From an uncultured Paracoccaceae bacterium (lineage in GTDB: Bacteria > Pseudomonadota > Alphaproteobacteria > Rhodobacterales > Rhodobacteraceae), in the NCBI GenBank assembly GCA_947499725.1, contig CANMPK010000001.1, positions 558,001 to 622,000 of the forward strand: 64,000 nucleotides of DNA. The letters run 5' to 3'. Both the position numbers and the translations under genes were made by a program. Below the pieces are notes generated by a model. That model saw only the letters and a program-made list of their open reading frames with translations. It ran no database searches and was not told the DNA's origin. Of this stretch, positions 26,186 through 36,378 are shown one piece after another. Within the stretch, counting starts at the first letter, position 1, and each line of letters starts with the position of its first letter.

Positions 26186-28150
26186 ATGATTACAGAGCTC
26201 GGTCACTTCGCCCTCATCCTAGCCGCCATGATCGCCATCGTGCAGGCCATTGTTCCTCTTATTGGTGCGCACAAGCGTTGGCCCGGCTGGATGGCCATCG
26301 CCGAGCCCGCGGCCACAGCGCAATTCTTGTTAACGGCCTTTGCCTTTGGGGCCTTAACTTACGCCTTTGTGGTGTCAGATTTCTCGGTTCTGCTGGTGTA
26401 TTCGAACTCTCATACGCTCAAGCCGATGCTGTATAAGGTCAGCGGTGTTTGGGGCAACCACGAGGGATCGATGCTTTTGTGGGTCTTGATCCTTACGCTC
26501 TTCGGCGCGTGTTTGGCGTGGTTTGGGGGCAGTGTGCCGCCGAGTTTGCGGGCACGTGCTTTGGCGGTGCAATCCGCTGTCGCCGTTGCGTTTTTCGCCT
26601 TTATTCTGTTCACATCTAACCCGTTTGAGCGTTTGGTGAACGTGCCCTTTGATGGGCAGGATTTGAACCCGTTGTTGCAAGATCCGGGTTTGGCGCTGCA
26701 CCCGCCGTTTTTGTATCTGGGCTATGTGGGCTTGTCGCTCGCCTTTAGCTTTGCTGTGGCGGCCCTGATCGAAGGGCGCGTAGATGCAGCATGGGGCCGC
26801 TGGGTGCGTCCTTGGACATTGGCCGCTTGGATTTTCCTAACCATCGGCATCGCGCTTGGCTCTTGGTGGGCCTATTACGAGCTTGGCTGGGGCGGCTTCT
26901 GGTTCTGGGATCCCGTTGAAAACGCATCCTTCATGCCGTGGCTTTTGGCGGTTGCGCTGCTGCACTCTGCCATCGTGGTGGAAAAGCGCGAGAGCCTGAA
27001 AAGCTGGACAATCCTGCTCGCGATCTTGGCATTTGGTTTCTCTTTGGTCGGTACGTTTATTGTGCGCTCGGGCGTGATCACCTCGGTGCATGCCTTTGCC
27101 AACGATCCAGAGCGCGGTGTGTTTATTCTGGTTATCCTCGCCATCTTTATGGGCGGCGCTTTGGTATTGTTTGGCGCCCGCGCTGGCGCACTCGAGGCCA
27201 AAGGCATCTTTAGCATGGTCAGCCGCGAAAGCGCTTTGGTGCTAAACAACGTGTTGCTGGCTGTTGCGTGCTTTGTGGTCTTCACCGGCACGATCTGGCC
27301 TCTGATTGCCGAGATGTTCTTTGACCGTAAACTCAGCGTAGGGCCGCCGTTCTTCAACATGGCCTTCACGCCCTTCATGGTGATGCTGGGGCTTGCCTTG
27401 CCGATTGGTGGCATGATGCCTTGGAAACGGGCAGGGCTGGCGCGTGTGATGCGTCCGCTGTGGCCGGCGCTTGTGCTGGCTGTGGCGCTGCTGGGTTTGG
27501 CCTGGTCCATGCAAAGCGGTAAATCCCTGCTTGGCCCTGTGGGGCTGTTCCTTGGCGCTTGGATCGTCTTTGGCGCTGTGATCGACATTGCCAGCCGCAC
27601 AGGCCGTGGCAGCATAGCGCAGCGCTTTGCGCGGCTGAAACGCCTGCCAGGGGCAGACTGGGGCAAAGCCACCGCCCATGCAGGGCTTGGTGTAACCATG
27701 CTGGGCGTTGCAGGCCTGATGGCTTGGGAGCAAGAAGAAATCCGCGTGGCTTATATTGATGAGGCATTCTCGCTTGGTCGCTATGAATTTACCCTGCGAG
27801 CAGTCGAAGATGTGCGCGGGCCGAACTACCTGTCCACGCAAGCGATTGTAGACGTGACCTCAGGCGGCGAACCTGTTGCGCAACTGCTGCCTGAAAAACG
27901 GTTTTATCCGGTGGCCAATATGCCAACCACTGAAGCGGCGATTGATTACCGCGTTCTGCGGGATGTCTATGTGGTGATCGGCGATGCGCAAGATGATGGC
28001 GGCCACACGGTGCGTGTGTATATCAAACCGCTGACCAACTGGATTTGGTTTGGCTGCCTGATGATGGCAATTGGCGGGGTGTTTAGCCTTGTAGATCGCC
28101 GCTATCGCGTCGCCAGCGGCGCGCGCAAACAAGAGGTGCCCGCAGAATGA
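26186..28150 (+). CDS. ccmF: Heme lyase CcmF
   Basis: Multi-spanning membrane protein of the cytochrome c heme ligation complex; it takes heme from CcmE and attaches it to apocytochrome. 654 residues, full length. The heme-handling WWD domain reads WGGFWFWDPVENASFMPWL near 234-252, preceded by WWAYYELG. About 15 hydrophobic segments are visible. Conserved periplasmic His residues are in VSGVWGNHEGS near 84-94. Its stop overlaps the ccmH start by four bases (ATGA). Confidence 0.97.
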   Translation: MITELGHFALILAAMIAIVQAIVPLIGAHKRWPGWMAIAEPAATAQFLLTAFAFGALTYAFVVSDFSVLLVYSNSHTLKPMLYKVSGVWGNHEGSMLLWVLILTLFGACLAWFGGSVPPSLRARALAVQSAVAVAFFAFILFTSNPFERLVNVPFDGQDLNPLLQDPGLALHPPFLYLGYVGLSLAFSFAVAALIEGRVDAAWGRWVRPWTLAAWIFLTIGIALGSWWAYYELGWGGFWFWDPVENASFMPWLLAVALLHSAIVVEKRESLKSWTILLAILAFGFSLVGTFIVRSGVITSVHAFANDPERGVFILVILAIFMGGALVLFGARAGALEAKGIFSMVSRESALVLNNVLLAVACFVVFTGTIWPLIAEMFFDRKLSVGPPFFNMAFTPFMVMLGLALPIGGMMPWKRAGLARVMRPLWPALVLAVALLGLAWSMQSGKSLLGPVGLFLGAWIVFGAVIDIASRTGRGSIAQRFARLKRLPGADWGKATAHAGLGVTMLGVAGLMAWEQEEIRVAYIDEAFSLGRYEFTLRAVEDVRGPNYLSTQAIVDVTSGGEPVAQLLPEKRFYPVANMPTTEAAIDYRVLRDVYVVIGDAQDDGGHTVRVYIKPLTNWIWFGCLMMAIGGVFSLVDRRYRVASGARKQEVPAE

Positions 28151-28620
28151 AACATCTGATCCTAGCGCTTTGCCTTATGGCAAGCCCTGCCTTTGCCGTT
28201 GAACCGGATGAAGTGCTGGACGATCCGCTGCTGGAGTTGCGGGCGCGTGAAATCTCGAAAGATTTGCGCTGTCTGGTGTGCCGCAATGAAAGCATCGATG
28301 AAAGCAACGCTGATATCGCCAAAGATCTGCGCCTTTTGGTGCGTGAGCGCCTGTTGGCAGGGGATAGCGACACAGAGGTGATCAACTTTATCGTACATGG
28401 CATCCCAGGCGAATTTGCAGGCTATGGAGAATACGTTCTGCTGCGTCCGTTGGGCTTTGGCAGCAACATCTTCCTTTGGGCCGCAGGGCCTGCGATGTTC
28501 TTGATCGCAATGGGGATCGGAGGCGGCTATTTGCGCAAGCGGGCCAAGGCCTCTGGCAAGCCGGTCGAGGCTCTGAGCGAGGATGAAGCAAAGCGCTTGG
28601 CGGAAATCTTGAAAGATTGA
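28147..28620 (+). CDS. ccmH: Cytochrome c maturation protein CcmH
   Basis: Thiol oxidoreductase subunit of the heme ligation complex, reducing the apocytochrome cysteines. 157 residues: signal peptide (MKHLILALCLMASPAFAVEP), redox motif LRCLVCRNESIDESNADIA near 39-57 (CxxC), and one C-terminal membrane anchor near 98-120, then a cytoplasmic tail. The C-terminal TPR half (CcmI) of the long CcmH form is absent, so a separate ccmI should exist elsewhere. Overlaps ccmF by four bases. Confidence 0.95.
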   Translation: MKHLILALCLMASPAFAVEPDEVLDDPLLELRAREISKDLRCLVCRNESIDESNADIAKDLRLLVRERLLAGDSDTEVINFIVHGIPGEFAGYGEYVLLRPLGFGSNIFLWAAGPAMFLIAMGIGGGYLRKRAKASGKPVEALSEDEAKRLAEILKD

Positions 28621-28684
28621 CGTGCGGTAGGGGTTCACAAGTCCGTTTGCACGCTTATCTTGTGCGCATAACGGAGGCTCTGCC

Positions 28685-29476
28685 ATGGAATACCAAGCAA
28701 TTCAATTCGACCTGAGCGATGGCGTGGCCGTCATTACTTTGAACCGCCCTGAAAAGATGAACGCGCTGAATACACAGATGCGTGCAGAGATCACCCATGC
28801 GGTGCGTGAGGTCACTTTGAACGGTGCCGCACAGGGTGCGCGTGTTCTGGTGCTGACAGGCGCTGGAGCGGCCTTTTGTTCGGGGCAAGATCTGGGCGAT
28901 GGAGGCAGCGCTGCGACGCTCGATCTAGAGCGCACCTTACGCGATGAATACACCCCTATGATCCGCGCGATCCTAGATTGCCCATTGCCGGTGATCTCTG
29001 CTGTCAATGGTACAGCCGCAGGGGCAGGGGCGAACCTAGCCTTGACCGCGGATGTTGTGATTGCGTCTGAAAGCGCGGTCTTTATCCAAGCCTTTGCACG
29101 CATTGGCCTCATGCCGGATGCAGGCGGCACCTATATGCTGCCACGCCAGATGGGCATGGCCAAGGCAATGGGCGCAGCCCTGTTTGCCGATAAGATCAGC
29201 GCCAAACAAGCAGATGACTGGGGCATGATCTGGGAACATGTGGCCGACAAGGACTTCGACGCCCATTGGAAATCCCGTGCGGCGCATTTGGCCAATGGCC
29301 CAACGGCTGCCTATGCCCGCATCAAAGACGCCATGCGCGCAAGCTGGGACAATACACTGGATACACAGCTTGCCCACGAAGCCCGTCTGCAAGGCGCGTG
29401 CGGCAAGACGCGTGACTTCCAAGAAGGTGTTGTGGCCTTCCTAGAGAAACGCCCAGCGAAATACGAAGGCCGCTAA
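28685..29476 (+). CDS. Enoyl-CoA hydratase/isomerase, PaaG-like
   Basis: 263-residue crotonase-fold enzyme. Oxyanion hole motifs: GAAFCSGQDLGDGG near 60-73 and NGTAAGAGANLALTADVVIA near 104-123. The block FARIGLMPDAGGTYMLPRQ near 137-155 is characteristic of PaaG (ring 1,2-epoxyphenylacetyl-CoA isomerase), with the acidic catalytic residue in PDAGG. No other paa genes are in the window, so a different acyl-CoA substrate is possible. SD AACGGAGGC before the ATG. A 15-bp terminator follows. Confidence 0.85.
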   Translation: MEYQAIQFDLSDGVAVITLNRPEKMNALNTQMRAEITHAVREVTLNGAAQGARVLVLTGAGAAFCSGQDLGDGGSAATLDLERTLRDEYTPMIRAILDCPLPVISAVNGTAAGAGANLALTADVVIASESAVFIQAFARIGLMPDAGGTYMLPRQMGMAKAMGAALFADKISAKQADDWGMIWEHVADKDFDAHWKSRAAHLANGPTAAYARIKDAMRASWDNTLDTQLAHEARLQGACGKTRDFQEGVVAFLEKRPAKYEGR

Positions 29477-29501
29477 GCTCAAGTTTCTAAAGACTCAAAA
29501 G

Positions 29502-29536
29502 AAAACCGCCCGCAGAGCTGATCTGCGGGCGGTTTT
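29502..29536. terminator. Bidirectional terminator, 15-bp stem
   Basis: Perfect stem AAAACCGCCCGCAGA / TCTGCGGGCGGTTTT with a 5-base loop GCTGA, between convergent PaaG-like and acidic-protein genes. The strongest terminator in the window. Confidence 0.92.
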
Positions 29537-29556
29537 GTGTTTGATGGTGAGAAGAC

Positions 29557-31212
29557 TTACATCATCACCAGATCATCAGTTGTATCCTGCTGGTTCTGCT
29601 GTTCTTCCAGCGCCGCCAGCTCTTCCTCTGTTTTCGGAGGAAGCATCAGGTCGTCATACATCACGTCATACTGACCGCCGCCAGTCACTGGGCAATGGCT
29701 TTCGTCGCTGTCTGTTGGCGTAAAGCAAACGTCATCCACCGCACCAGAGGTGTGCAGGTTTACATCCATAAAGGCCACGCCTGTTGCGTTGATTTCGATG
29801 TCCTGCGCGGTGTTGTCGCCAGTGCCCACAACAGGGATTGTGTTGATCAGCTCGCCATCGGCGTCATACAGATCGATGCTTGTGCCTGTGCCTTCGATGT
29901 CCAGCAAAGTGACGGTGGACACGTCAGAGACTTCGTCAAACTCAAAGCTGATTGTACCGCCGCGTGCGTTATCATCAGGATCGTCAGAGTCGTTGTCTTC
30001 AGAAATGATGATCGCGTTGCCTTGATCTTCAAAGCCCAAATCGCGGTCGCCGCCTGTTGGGTTGGCCGTGTCAAAGATCATCGCGTCGTTTTCACTATCG
30101 GCATCGTCACCAGCGCGCTGAGCCGTTACAGTGAAGCCTTCGAACTGATCGTATACAACGTCGCCTGCTTCGGCGTCTTCGAAGTCCTCGCAGTCGTGCT
30201 CGGCAGCGTCATCGCCGCCTTCAACGACAACTTCGTCTGTGACAGTGATTTCAATGTCATCGATGAAGACTTTTTCATCACGGGCTGTCATGTCGGACAC
30301 CATGCGGAACTCAACGTTACTACCTGCATCCAATGCGCCGCCTGAATAGCTCAGCGTGTTGCCACCATCACCAAAGGTCTGGCCTGTTTGATCGCCAACC
30401 AGAGCTGTGCCTTCATCATTCGCTTGGAATGTATCCAGTGTGATCCACTCGCCGTTATCAATACGAACTTGAACAACCAGTTCATCTTCATAACGACCGC
30501 TATTTTCAAAGCGGCTTGCATCTTTTGTGCGCGCGTCGAAGCTAAAGGTCACCGGACCGTCGCTTTCTACAGCATCCAGAGCGATTTCACCTTCGTTACG
30601 AGAGTTCGTCATGAGCTCACCGTTACGCGTCACGTTCCATTCACCCGTGTCGATTGCGTCGCTTACGCCGCCTTCGAAGTCTTCGCTGAATGCTGTCTCA
30701 GTGACCATCACAACTTCTGTGTTGGTTTGGCCGCCATTGATGCCGCCTGTCAGAGCCAGACCGCCACCGTTATCCGTGTTCACAACCGCTGTCAGGTTGG
30801 TCAGATCGATGCTGTCCGCCGTCAAAGGAGTCTCGCCTTCAACCCAGATGGTGAATGTCGCTTCGTCCACGTCGCCGGACGATGTGTAAGGGATCGTGCC
30901 GAATTCCAGCTTTACGTCATACTGTTCTTGAATCTGTGCGCCGTTGTTCAGCTGGTTCTGCGTACCGGCCTGCATGTCGATGCCAGTGATGTTTTCACCG
31001 TTAGAACCGATGTTCTCGTCAAATGCAGGGTAGTAGTTCAGGTTCGTAATGACTGTATCGTCAGTCATGTTGAAGAACAGAGCGTCCAAGTCTGTGTTCT
31101 CTGGATCTTCAGCATAAATGCGCAGCGCTAGGTTGCCGTCGTCTTCTTGAATGACCAAACGAACAGTCGGGTCGCAGCCAAGGATGATTTCTGTATCTGG
31201 TGCCGTGGACAT
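29557..31212 (-). CDS. Large acidic protein of unknown function, possibly exported
   Basis: 551 residues, very rich in Asp, Glu, Asn, Thr and Gly, with few Lys and a predicted low pI. There is no N-terminal signal peptide. The N-terminal part (1-150) is beta-rich; a middle part (170-320) resembles a jelly-roll module (AFSEDFEGGVSDAIDTGEWN). A third part (340-500) contains FEDAEAGDVVYDQFEGFTV and a strand-rich segment similar in style to PEP-CTERM-type carbohydrate modules. It ends TTDDLVMM, acidic then hydrophobic, like some type I secretion signals, but no RTX repeats are seen. Good SD (GGAGACACC). Its function is unknown to me. Confidence 0.7.
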   Translation of the reverse strand: MSTAPDTEIILGCDPTVRLVIQEDDGNLALRIYAEDPENTDLDALFFNMTDDTVITNLNYYPAFDENIGSNGENITGIDMQAGTQNQLNNGAQIQEQYDVKLEFGTIPYTSSGDVDEATFTIWVEGETPLTADSIDLTNLTAVVNTDNGGGLALTGGINGGQTNTEVVMVTETAFSEDFEGGVSDAIDTGEWNVTRNGELMTNSRNEGEIALDAVESDGPVTFSFDARTKDASRFENSGRYEDELVVQVRIDNGEWITLDTFQANDEGTALVGDQTGQTFGDGGNTLSYSGGALDAGSNVEFRMVSDMTARDEKVFIDDIEITVTDEVVVEGGDDAAEHDCEDFEDAEAGDVVYDQFEGFTVTAQRAGDDADSENDAMIFDTANPTGGDRDLGFEDQGNAIIISEDNDSDDPDDNARGGTISFEFDEVSDVSTVTLLDIEGTGTSIDLYDADGELINTIPVVGTGDNTAQDIEINATGVAFMDVNLHTSGAVDDVCFTPTDSDESHCPVTGGGQYDVMYDDLMLPPKTEEELAALEEQQNQQDTTDDLVMM

Positions 31213-31295
31213 AATGGTGTCTCCGATTTCTCAATAACTCGATTTGATTTGAAGGTTTCATGCACCAAAAAGTCTTATTTACCTCGAAAATTCGT

Positions 31296-31377
31296 GGAAA
31301 CGCATTGTTTCCAATGACATACGCGTGAGAGGCCCCCTCCACAGCAAACAATTTTTTCAAAATTTTGAAATTGTTGC
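31296..31377. repeat. Two inverted repeats upstream of the acidic protein gene
   Basis: Hairpin GGAAAC-GCATT-GTTTCC (31296-31312) and an A/T-only imperfect palindrome around CAAAATTTTG (roughly 31348-31376, ACAATTT...AAATTGT). Both lie in the 247-bp gap between the acidic-protein gene and gltA. The first is about 85 bp before the start codon and could be an operator or a 5' UTR hairpin. No known site is recognised. Confidence 0.4.
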
Positions 31378-31400
31378 GAAACCGGAAATTGTAAAATGGC

Positions 31401-31437
31401 AAAAAAAAGACTCGATTGCCTGGGGCAACCGAGTCTT
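31401..31437 (-). terminator. Terminator after gltA
   Basis: Long stem AAGACTCGATTGCC / GGCAACCGAGTCTT (one G-T pair) with a tight loop, followed on the minus strand by eight T. Begins 22 bp past the gltA stop codon. Confidence 0.88.
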
Positions 31438-31459
31438 CTTAAAGCTTATGTAAGGGCGA

Positions 31460-32755
31460 TTAACGCTCTTCGATATCTGTGTAATCGCGCAGCGTCTCAC
31501 CTTGATACAGCTGACGTGGGCGACCGATCTTCATCGTTGGATCAGAGATCATTTCTTGCCACTGGGAAATCCAGCCAACTGTACGGGACAGGGCGAAGAT
31601 TGGTGTGAACATAGATGTCGGGAAGCCCATCGCTTCCAGAATGATACCAGAGTAGAAGTCAACGTTCGGGAACAGCTTCTTCTCTTTGAAGTACGGATCG
31701 TTCAGTGCGGTTTCTTCCAGAACTTTCGCAACCTGCAGCAGTGGGTTGTTTTCAACACCCAGAAGCTCCAGAACTTCGTCAGCAGATTGCTTCAGAACAG
31801 TCGCGCGTGGGTCAACGTTTTTATAAACGCGGTGACCAAAGCCCATCAGGCGGAACGGATCGTTCTTGTCTTTCGCACGTTCGATGAATTCTGGGATACG
31901 ATCCACAGAACCGATTTCACGCAGCATTTCCAGACATGCTTGGTTCGCACCACCGTGTGCAGGGCCCCAAAGACATGCAACACCAGCAGCGATACACGCG
32001 AATGGGTTCGCACCAGAAGAAGACGCCAGACGGACAGTCGATGTAGACGCGTTCTGCTCGTGGTCAGCGTGCAGCGTAAAGATACGGTCCATCGCGCGCG
32101 CCAGAATTGGGTTCACTTCGTAATCTTCCGCAGGCACAGCGAAACACATGCGCAGGAAGTTAGATGCGTAATCCAGATCATTGCGTGGGTACACGAACGG
32201 CTGACCGATTGTGTACTTATAAGCCATCGCAACGATTGTCGGCATCTTCGCGATCATGCGGATAGACGCAACTTCGCGCTGCCAAGGATCGTTGATGTCA
32301 GTGGAGTCATGGTAGAACGCAGACATCGCGCCAACCACACCAGTGATAATCGCCATTGGGTGCGCATCACGGCGGAAACCACGGAAGAAGTTCGCCATTT
32401 GCTCGTGGATCATCGTGTGGTTTGTCACACGGTTCTCAAAGTCTTCCAGCTGTGCAGCTGTTGGCAGGGCACCGTATAGCAGCAGATAGCAAACCTCTAG
32501 GTAGTGGGATTTGCCAGCCAGTTGGTCGATTGGGTAACCGCGGTGCAGCAGCTCGCCTTTGCCGCCATCAATGAATGTGATGGTAGAGTCACAAGACGCC
32601 GTGGATGTGAAACCTGGGTCATATGTGAACACGCCAGCTTGTGCGTACAGTTTGCGGATATCCAGAACATCTGGGCCTGCGGTTGGTGAATGGATCGGCA
32701 GATCATAGGACGCGCCATCGATGGTAAGCGTCGCGGATTTCTTGCTGTCGGTCAT
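31460..32755 (-). CDS. gltA: Citrate synthase
   Basis: Entry step of the TCA cycle: oxaloacetate plus acetyl-CoA gives citrate. The frame is open from 32800, but the ATG at 32755 is right: it follows GAGGAAGGGAACCCT and starts [14 protein letters not shown], a normal N-terminus for type II citrate synthase. 431 residues. Catalytic His motifs [15 protein letters not shown] near 227 and [15 protein letters not shown] near 304 are seen; [15 protein letters not shown] lies near 263. Single-gene unit with its own terminator. gltX lies 90 bp upstream on the same strand. Confidence 0.98.
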   Translation of the reverse strand: MTDSKKSATLTIDGASYDLPIHSPTAGPDVLDIRKLYAQAGVFTYDPGFTSTASCDSTITFIDGGKGELLHRGYPIDQLAGKSHYLEVCYLLLYGALPTAAQLEDFENRVTNHTMIHEQMANFFRGFRRDAHPMAIITGVVGAMSAFYHDSTDINDPWQREVASIRMIAKMPTIVAMAYKYTIGQPFVYPRNDLDYASNFLRMCFAVPAEDYEVNPILARAMDRIFTLHADHEQNASTSTVRLASSSGANPFACIAAGVACLWGPAHGGANQACLEMLREIGSVDRIPEFIERAKDKNDPFRLMGFGHRVYKNVDPRATVLKQSADEVLELLGVENNPLLQVAKVLEETALNDPYFKEKKLFPNVDFYSGIILEAMGFPTSMFTPIFALSRTVGWISQWQEMISDPTMKIGRPRQLYQGETLRDYTDIEER

Positions 32756-32845
32756 AGGGTTCCCTTCCTCGTATCGCTCCCGTGGCGCAAGGCGCGCCAT
32801 GAGATAATCTTTTCCTTGTCAGAACTTAAGGTCGGGTTACCGAGC

Positions 32846-34255
32846 CTAGTCCTGTAATTGGGCTGCGTCCTGTAGGCGGGCGATGGATTCATCGCGGCCT
32901 AGGACAAGCATCATGTCAAAAACACTCGGAGTCACAGCTCGGCCTGCCAGCGCAGCCCGAAGGGGGCCAGCCAGCTTGCCAAATTTAATCTCTTTCTCTT
33001 CCGTGAAAGAGTTTGTGACAGCCTCAAGCCCGTCACGCGACCAGCTAGCATTTTGCAACTGCGGCGTCAATTCATTCAGTATACTACGGGATACATTATC
33101 CAGATTTTTTAGCGCTTTCTCATCCGGATGCAATGGGCGTTTTCCGGTAACAAATGCAGCTTTTTCAAGAAGTTGCGGGAAAGTCTTGGCGCGATCTTTT
33201 AGGCAATACATCGCCTCCTGCATAAGCGCTAAAGTTGCGTCATCCAGTGCCGGCTCTCCTGCGGCTGTCAGATATGCCTGAATTTCATGCAGCAGTGCGG
33301 CATCTTCCGTAACGGCAATATGCTGACCACAGATGTTTTCCAGCTTTTTAAAGTCAAAACGGGCAGGGGCTTTGCCGATCCCATCCAGATCAAACCACTC
33401 TTGCGCCTGTGCATCTGTGAAGAATTCATCATCCCCGTGGCTCCAGCCCAGACGCGCCAAATAGTTGCGCATGCCCGCCGCCGGATAGCCCATAGCCTGA
33501 TATTCCTGCGCACCTGTTGCGCCATGACGTTTAGATAGCTTTTTACCGTCTCCGCCAAAGATCAGCGGAATATGAGCATAAACCGGCACATCCCAGCCCA
33601 TCGCAGTATAGATCATCATCTGGCGCGCAGCATTGTTCAGGTGGTCATCGCCACGGATCACATGGGTCACGCCCATATCATGGTCATCTACAACAACAGC
33701 CAGCATATAGACCGGTGTGCCATCCGAGCGTAACAGGATCATGTCATCCAACTGCTCGTTTTTGATTTTTACATCGCCTTGCACTTCGTCTTTGATGACA
33801 GTTGTGCCCTCAAGCGGCGCTTTGATGCGCACCACATAAGGCGCGTCTGGGTGATCGGCCTCTGCCGCATCACGCCAAGGCGAATGATAGAGCGTGGATT
33901 TCCCTTCCGCGCGGGCAGCATCACGAAAGGCTGCGATCTCATCCTGCGTGGCAAAACACTTATACGCCTTGCCTTCGGCCAGCAGCTGCAAAGCCACTTC
34001 CGCATGGCGCGCCGCATTTTCAAACTGGCTGAAAGGCTTGCCGTCATAATCAAGACCAAGCCACTCCATACCCTGCAAAATCGCATCTGTGGCTTCAGGG
34101 GTAGAGCGCTCACGATCCGTGTCTTCGATCCGCAACAGGAACTTGCCACCACGGCCACGGGCATACAGCCAATTAAACAGCGCAGTGCGCGCGCCGCCGA
34201 TATGCAAAAAGCCCGTAGGAGAAGGAGCAAAACGAGTGACAACCGTGCCAGACAT
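32846..34255 (-). CDS. gltX: Glutamyl-tRNA synthetase
   Basis: Class I aminoacyl-tRNA synthetase charging tRNA-Glu (and often tRNA-Gln in alphaproteobacteria with GatCAB). 469 residues. HIGH-type motif [20 protein letters not shown] at residues 8-27, KMSKS-type [12 protein letters not shown] near 235-246. Zn ligands between the two motifs are not evident. Many alphaproteobacteria carry two GltX copies; whether this is the only one cannot be told here. Divergent from comEC with 92 bp between. Confidence 0.96.
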   Translation of the reverse strand: MSGTVVTRFAPSPTGFLHIGGARTALFNWLYARGRGGKFLLRIEDTDRERSTPEATDAILQGMEWLGLDYDGKPFSQFENAARHAEVALQLLAEGKAYKCFATQDEIAAFRDAARAEGKSTLYHSPWRDAAEADHPDAPYVVRIKAPLEGTTVIKDEVQGDVKIKNEQLDDMILLRSDGTPVYMLAVVVDDHDMGVTHVIRGDDHLNNAARQMMIYTAMGWDVPVYAHIPLIFGGDGKKLSKRHGATGAQEYQAMGYPAAGMRNYLARLGWSHGDDEFFTDAQAQEWFDLDGIGKAPARFDFKKLENICGQHIAVTEDAALLHEIQAYLTAAGEPALDDATLALMQEAMYCLKDRAKTFPQLLEKAAFVTGKRPLHPDEKALKNLDNVSRSILNELTPQLQNASWSRDGLEAVTNSFTEEKEIKFGKLAGPLRAALAGRAVTPSVFDMMLVLGRDESIARLQDAAQLQD

Positions 34256-34321
34256 GACGGGCTTAACCTTTCAGTAAGAAGGAGAGAATTAGTTTTGACG
34301 CCTGTCTATCTGCCACAGAGA

Positions 34322-34347
34322 TTTAGGACAAGGTTTTAGGACAAGGG
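34322..34347 (+). repeat. Tandem 13-bp duplication at the comEC ribosome binding site
   Basis: TTTAGGACAAGGT (34322-34334) is directly followed by TTTAGGACAAGGG (34335-34347), which abuts the GTG start of comEC. Each copy has a purine-rich AGGACAAGG that can pair with 16S rRNA. It looks like a replication-slippage duplication of the ribosome binding site. Confidence 0.7.
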
Positions 34348-36378
34348 GTGCGGGCTCAAACCAAATGGAAAGCATACCTAAGCGCGCAACGCGCTGCTGC
34401 GCCTTTGTGGGTGCCTGTTGTGCTTGGGCTGGGGATTGGTTTGTACTTCGGCCTGCCGCGAGAGCCACAGGTTTGGGAGCTCGCCTTAGCAACGGGATCG
34501 ATTGCCGTTTTGCTAGTCTGCGCGGTGGTACGTCAAAGCTCTGTGGTCTTCCTAATCTCGGTCTTCATCCTTGGAACCGTTTGGTCCGCCGTAAATGCCC
34601 GCCTGCATGAGGCCTCACGCTTAACTGAAAACGACTATGGCGCGGTCACTGGCAGAGTGATCTGGATCGACACATCCTCTTCTGGCGCAACACGCCTAAC
34701 CTTGGATCAGGTACGCCTTTCCGCGAGCTTCCGAGATCCGCCCGAACGCGTGCGGGTGTCACTGCATGGCGCGCAAGAGTGGATCGTGCCGCGCCCTTAC
34801 CAAACCATCGGCCTCACCGCGCATCTGTCGCCCCCCAATGGGCGGGCAGAGCCAGACGGCTTTGATTTCCAACGCCACGCCTATTTCCTAAAGCTCGGCG
34901 CGGTGGGCTACACCCGTCTGCCCGCCTTAGAATTGGCCCCGCCAGAAGGTGTCTCTCTCTTCGGCCTACGCCATGCCATTGGCCAATACGTGCAGGCTCA
35001 TCTCCCCGCGAAGGAAGCCGCTTTGGCCATGGCCGTCACCACTGGCGATCGGTCCGGCTTGTCGCAAGACACGCTTGAAGCCCTGCGCGCGTCCAATTTG
35101 GCGCATCTGTTGGCGATTTCGGGTCTGCACCTTGGGCTTCTGGCAGGCGTGGTTTTTGGCGCCCTGCGCTTTGGCTTTGCTTTGCGCCCCAGCATGGCAA
35201 TGCGCTGGCCCGCCAAGAAAATTGCCGCTGCCTGCGCTTTAGCCGCTGCCTGCGCTTACCTCGCGATTTCAGGCGCGGGCATCGCCACACAACGTGCCTT
35301 CATTATGACCGCCGTCGCCCTTTGCGCCATCCTGCTGGATCAACGTGCTTTATCGCTGCGCGCCGTCGCCGTGGCCGCAACGATTGTGCTGATCCTTCAT
35401 CCGGTCAGTTTGGTGTCACCAGGCTTTCAAATGTCTTTCGCGGCCACCACCGCCTTGATCGCCGTTTTCGCCTTTTTACGCGGACGGTTACCGCACACCA
35501 TGCCCACTTGGGCGAAAGCCGCCTTATCTTTGCTGATTTCATCCTCCGTGGCAGGCTTGGCCACCGCACCCTTTGGCGCTGCGCATTTTAATCAAATTGC
35601 CAGCTATGGCCTGCTGGCCAATCTGCTTTCGGTCCCAGTGATGGGGCTGATCGTTGTACCCGCTGCTGTGGTGGCAATTTTGCTTTGGCCCTTTGGATTG
35701 GCATGGATAGGGCTGAAAATCATGGGCCTTGGACTGTCGTGGATTTTGTGGGTCGCCCAAACCATCAGCGCCTTGCCCAATGCCACCCGCGCCATTCTCG
35801 CTCCTGATCCGCAGGTTCTGCCATTGCTCACACTCGGCGCGATTTGGCTAATCCTTTGGATCGGGCGCTTTCGTTGGCTGGGGTTACTGCCCATCTGCTA
35901 CGCCTTCGTGCTTTGGGCACAGACTGAGCGGCCAGATATCCTGATCGAACAACAAGGCAAATTGGTCGGCATCATGGGGCCAGAGGGCCGCATCCTCAGC
36001 AAATCACGCGGGCAGGGCTTTGTCGCGCAGACATGGCTAGAAAACGACGGCGACACCGCCACTCAAGAAGAGGCCCATCACCGCGGCCCACAACAAAAGC
36101 TATTTCAAAGCCCCATTCCCACCGGCACCCTGTGGCATGCCCCAGGCAAACGCGCCTTGGCATTGTTTGACGGCTGCACAAAAGGAGACATCCTTGTCAC
36201 CGATCAGCCACTGCCCACTTCGCAAAACTGCACGACCTTCGACGCCGCTACTTTCCAGCAGACCGGTGCCATCGCCATCCGCTTTGACGGTACAACGATG
36301 CACATCACCACCGCCCAACAGAAAAGAGGCGCCCGTTTATGGACGCCTCAACCCGTTGATCAAAACCAAGATCAATAG
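34348..36378 (+). CDS. comEC: ComEC/Rec2-family DNA uptake channel protein
   Basis: Inner-membrane protein forming the channel for single-stranded DNA in natural transformation and GTA DNA uptake. 676 residues: N-terminal membrane and OB-like region (DUF4131, about 15-190), then the competence domain with [20 protein letters not shown] near 253-272 and many membrane helices up to about 530. The C-terminal metallo-beta-lactamase part of full ComEC is truncated to a short remnant without HxHxDH. GTG start inferred from the tandem RBS; an upstream start is not available. The 3' end overlaps lexA by 7 bp. Confidence 0.88.
   Translation: MRAQTKWKAYLSAQRAAAPLWVPVVLGLGIGLYFGLPREPQVWELALATGSIAVLLVCAVVRQSSVVFLISVFILGTVWSAVNARLHEASRLTENDYGAVTGRVIWIDTSSSGATRLTLDQVRLSASFRDPPERVRVSLHGAQEWIVPRPYQTIGLTAHLSPPNGRAEPDGFDFQRHAYFLKLGAVGYTRLPALELAPPEGVSLFGLRHAIGQYVQAHLPAKEAALAMAVTTGDRSGLSQDTLEALRASNLAHLLAISGLHLGLLAGVVFGALRFGFALRPSMAMRWPAKKIAAACALAAACAYLAISGAGIATQRAFIMTAVALCAILLDQRALSLRAVAVAATIVLILHPVSLVSPGFQMSFAATTALIAVFAFLRGRLPHTMPTWAKAALSLLISSSVAGLATAPFGAAHFNQIASYGLLANLLSVPVMGLIVVPAAVVAILLWPFGLAWIGLKIMGLGLSWILWVAQTISALPNATRAILAPDPQVLPLLTLGAIWLILWIGRFRWLGLLPICYAFVLWAQTERPDILIEQQGKLVGIMGPEGRILSKSRGQGFVAQTWLENDGDTATQEEAHHRGPQQKLFQSPIPTGTLWHAPGKRALALFDGCTKGDILVTDQPLPTSQNCTTFDAATFQQTGAIAIRFDGTTMHITTAQQKRGARLWTPQPVDQNQDQ
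36321..36349 (-). terminator. lexA terminator lying inside the comEC 3' end
   Basis: On the minus strand, GAGGCG and CGCCTC form a stem with a 12-base loop, followed by TTTTC. It begins 23 bp after the lexA stop codon but lies within the last codons of comEC on the other strand. Confidence 0.6.
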
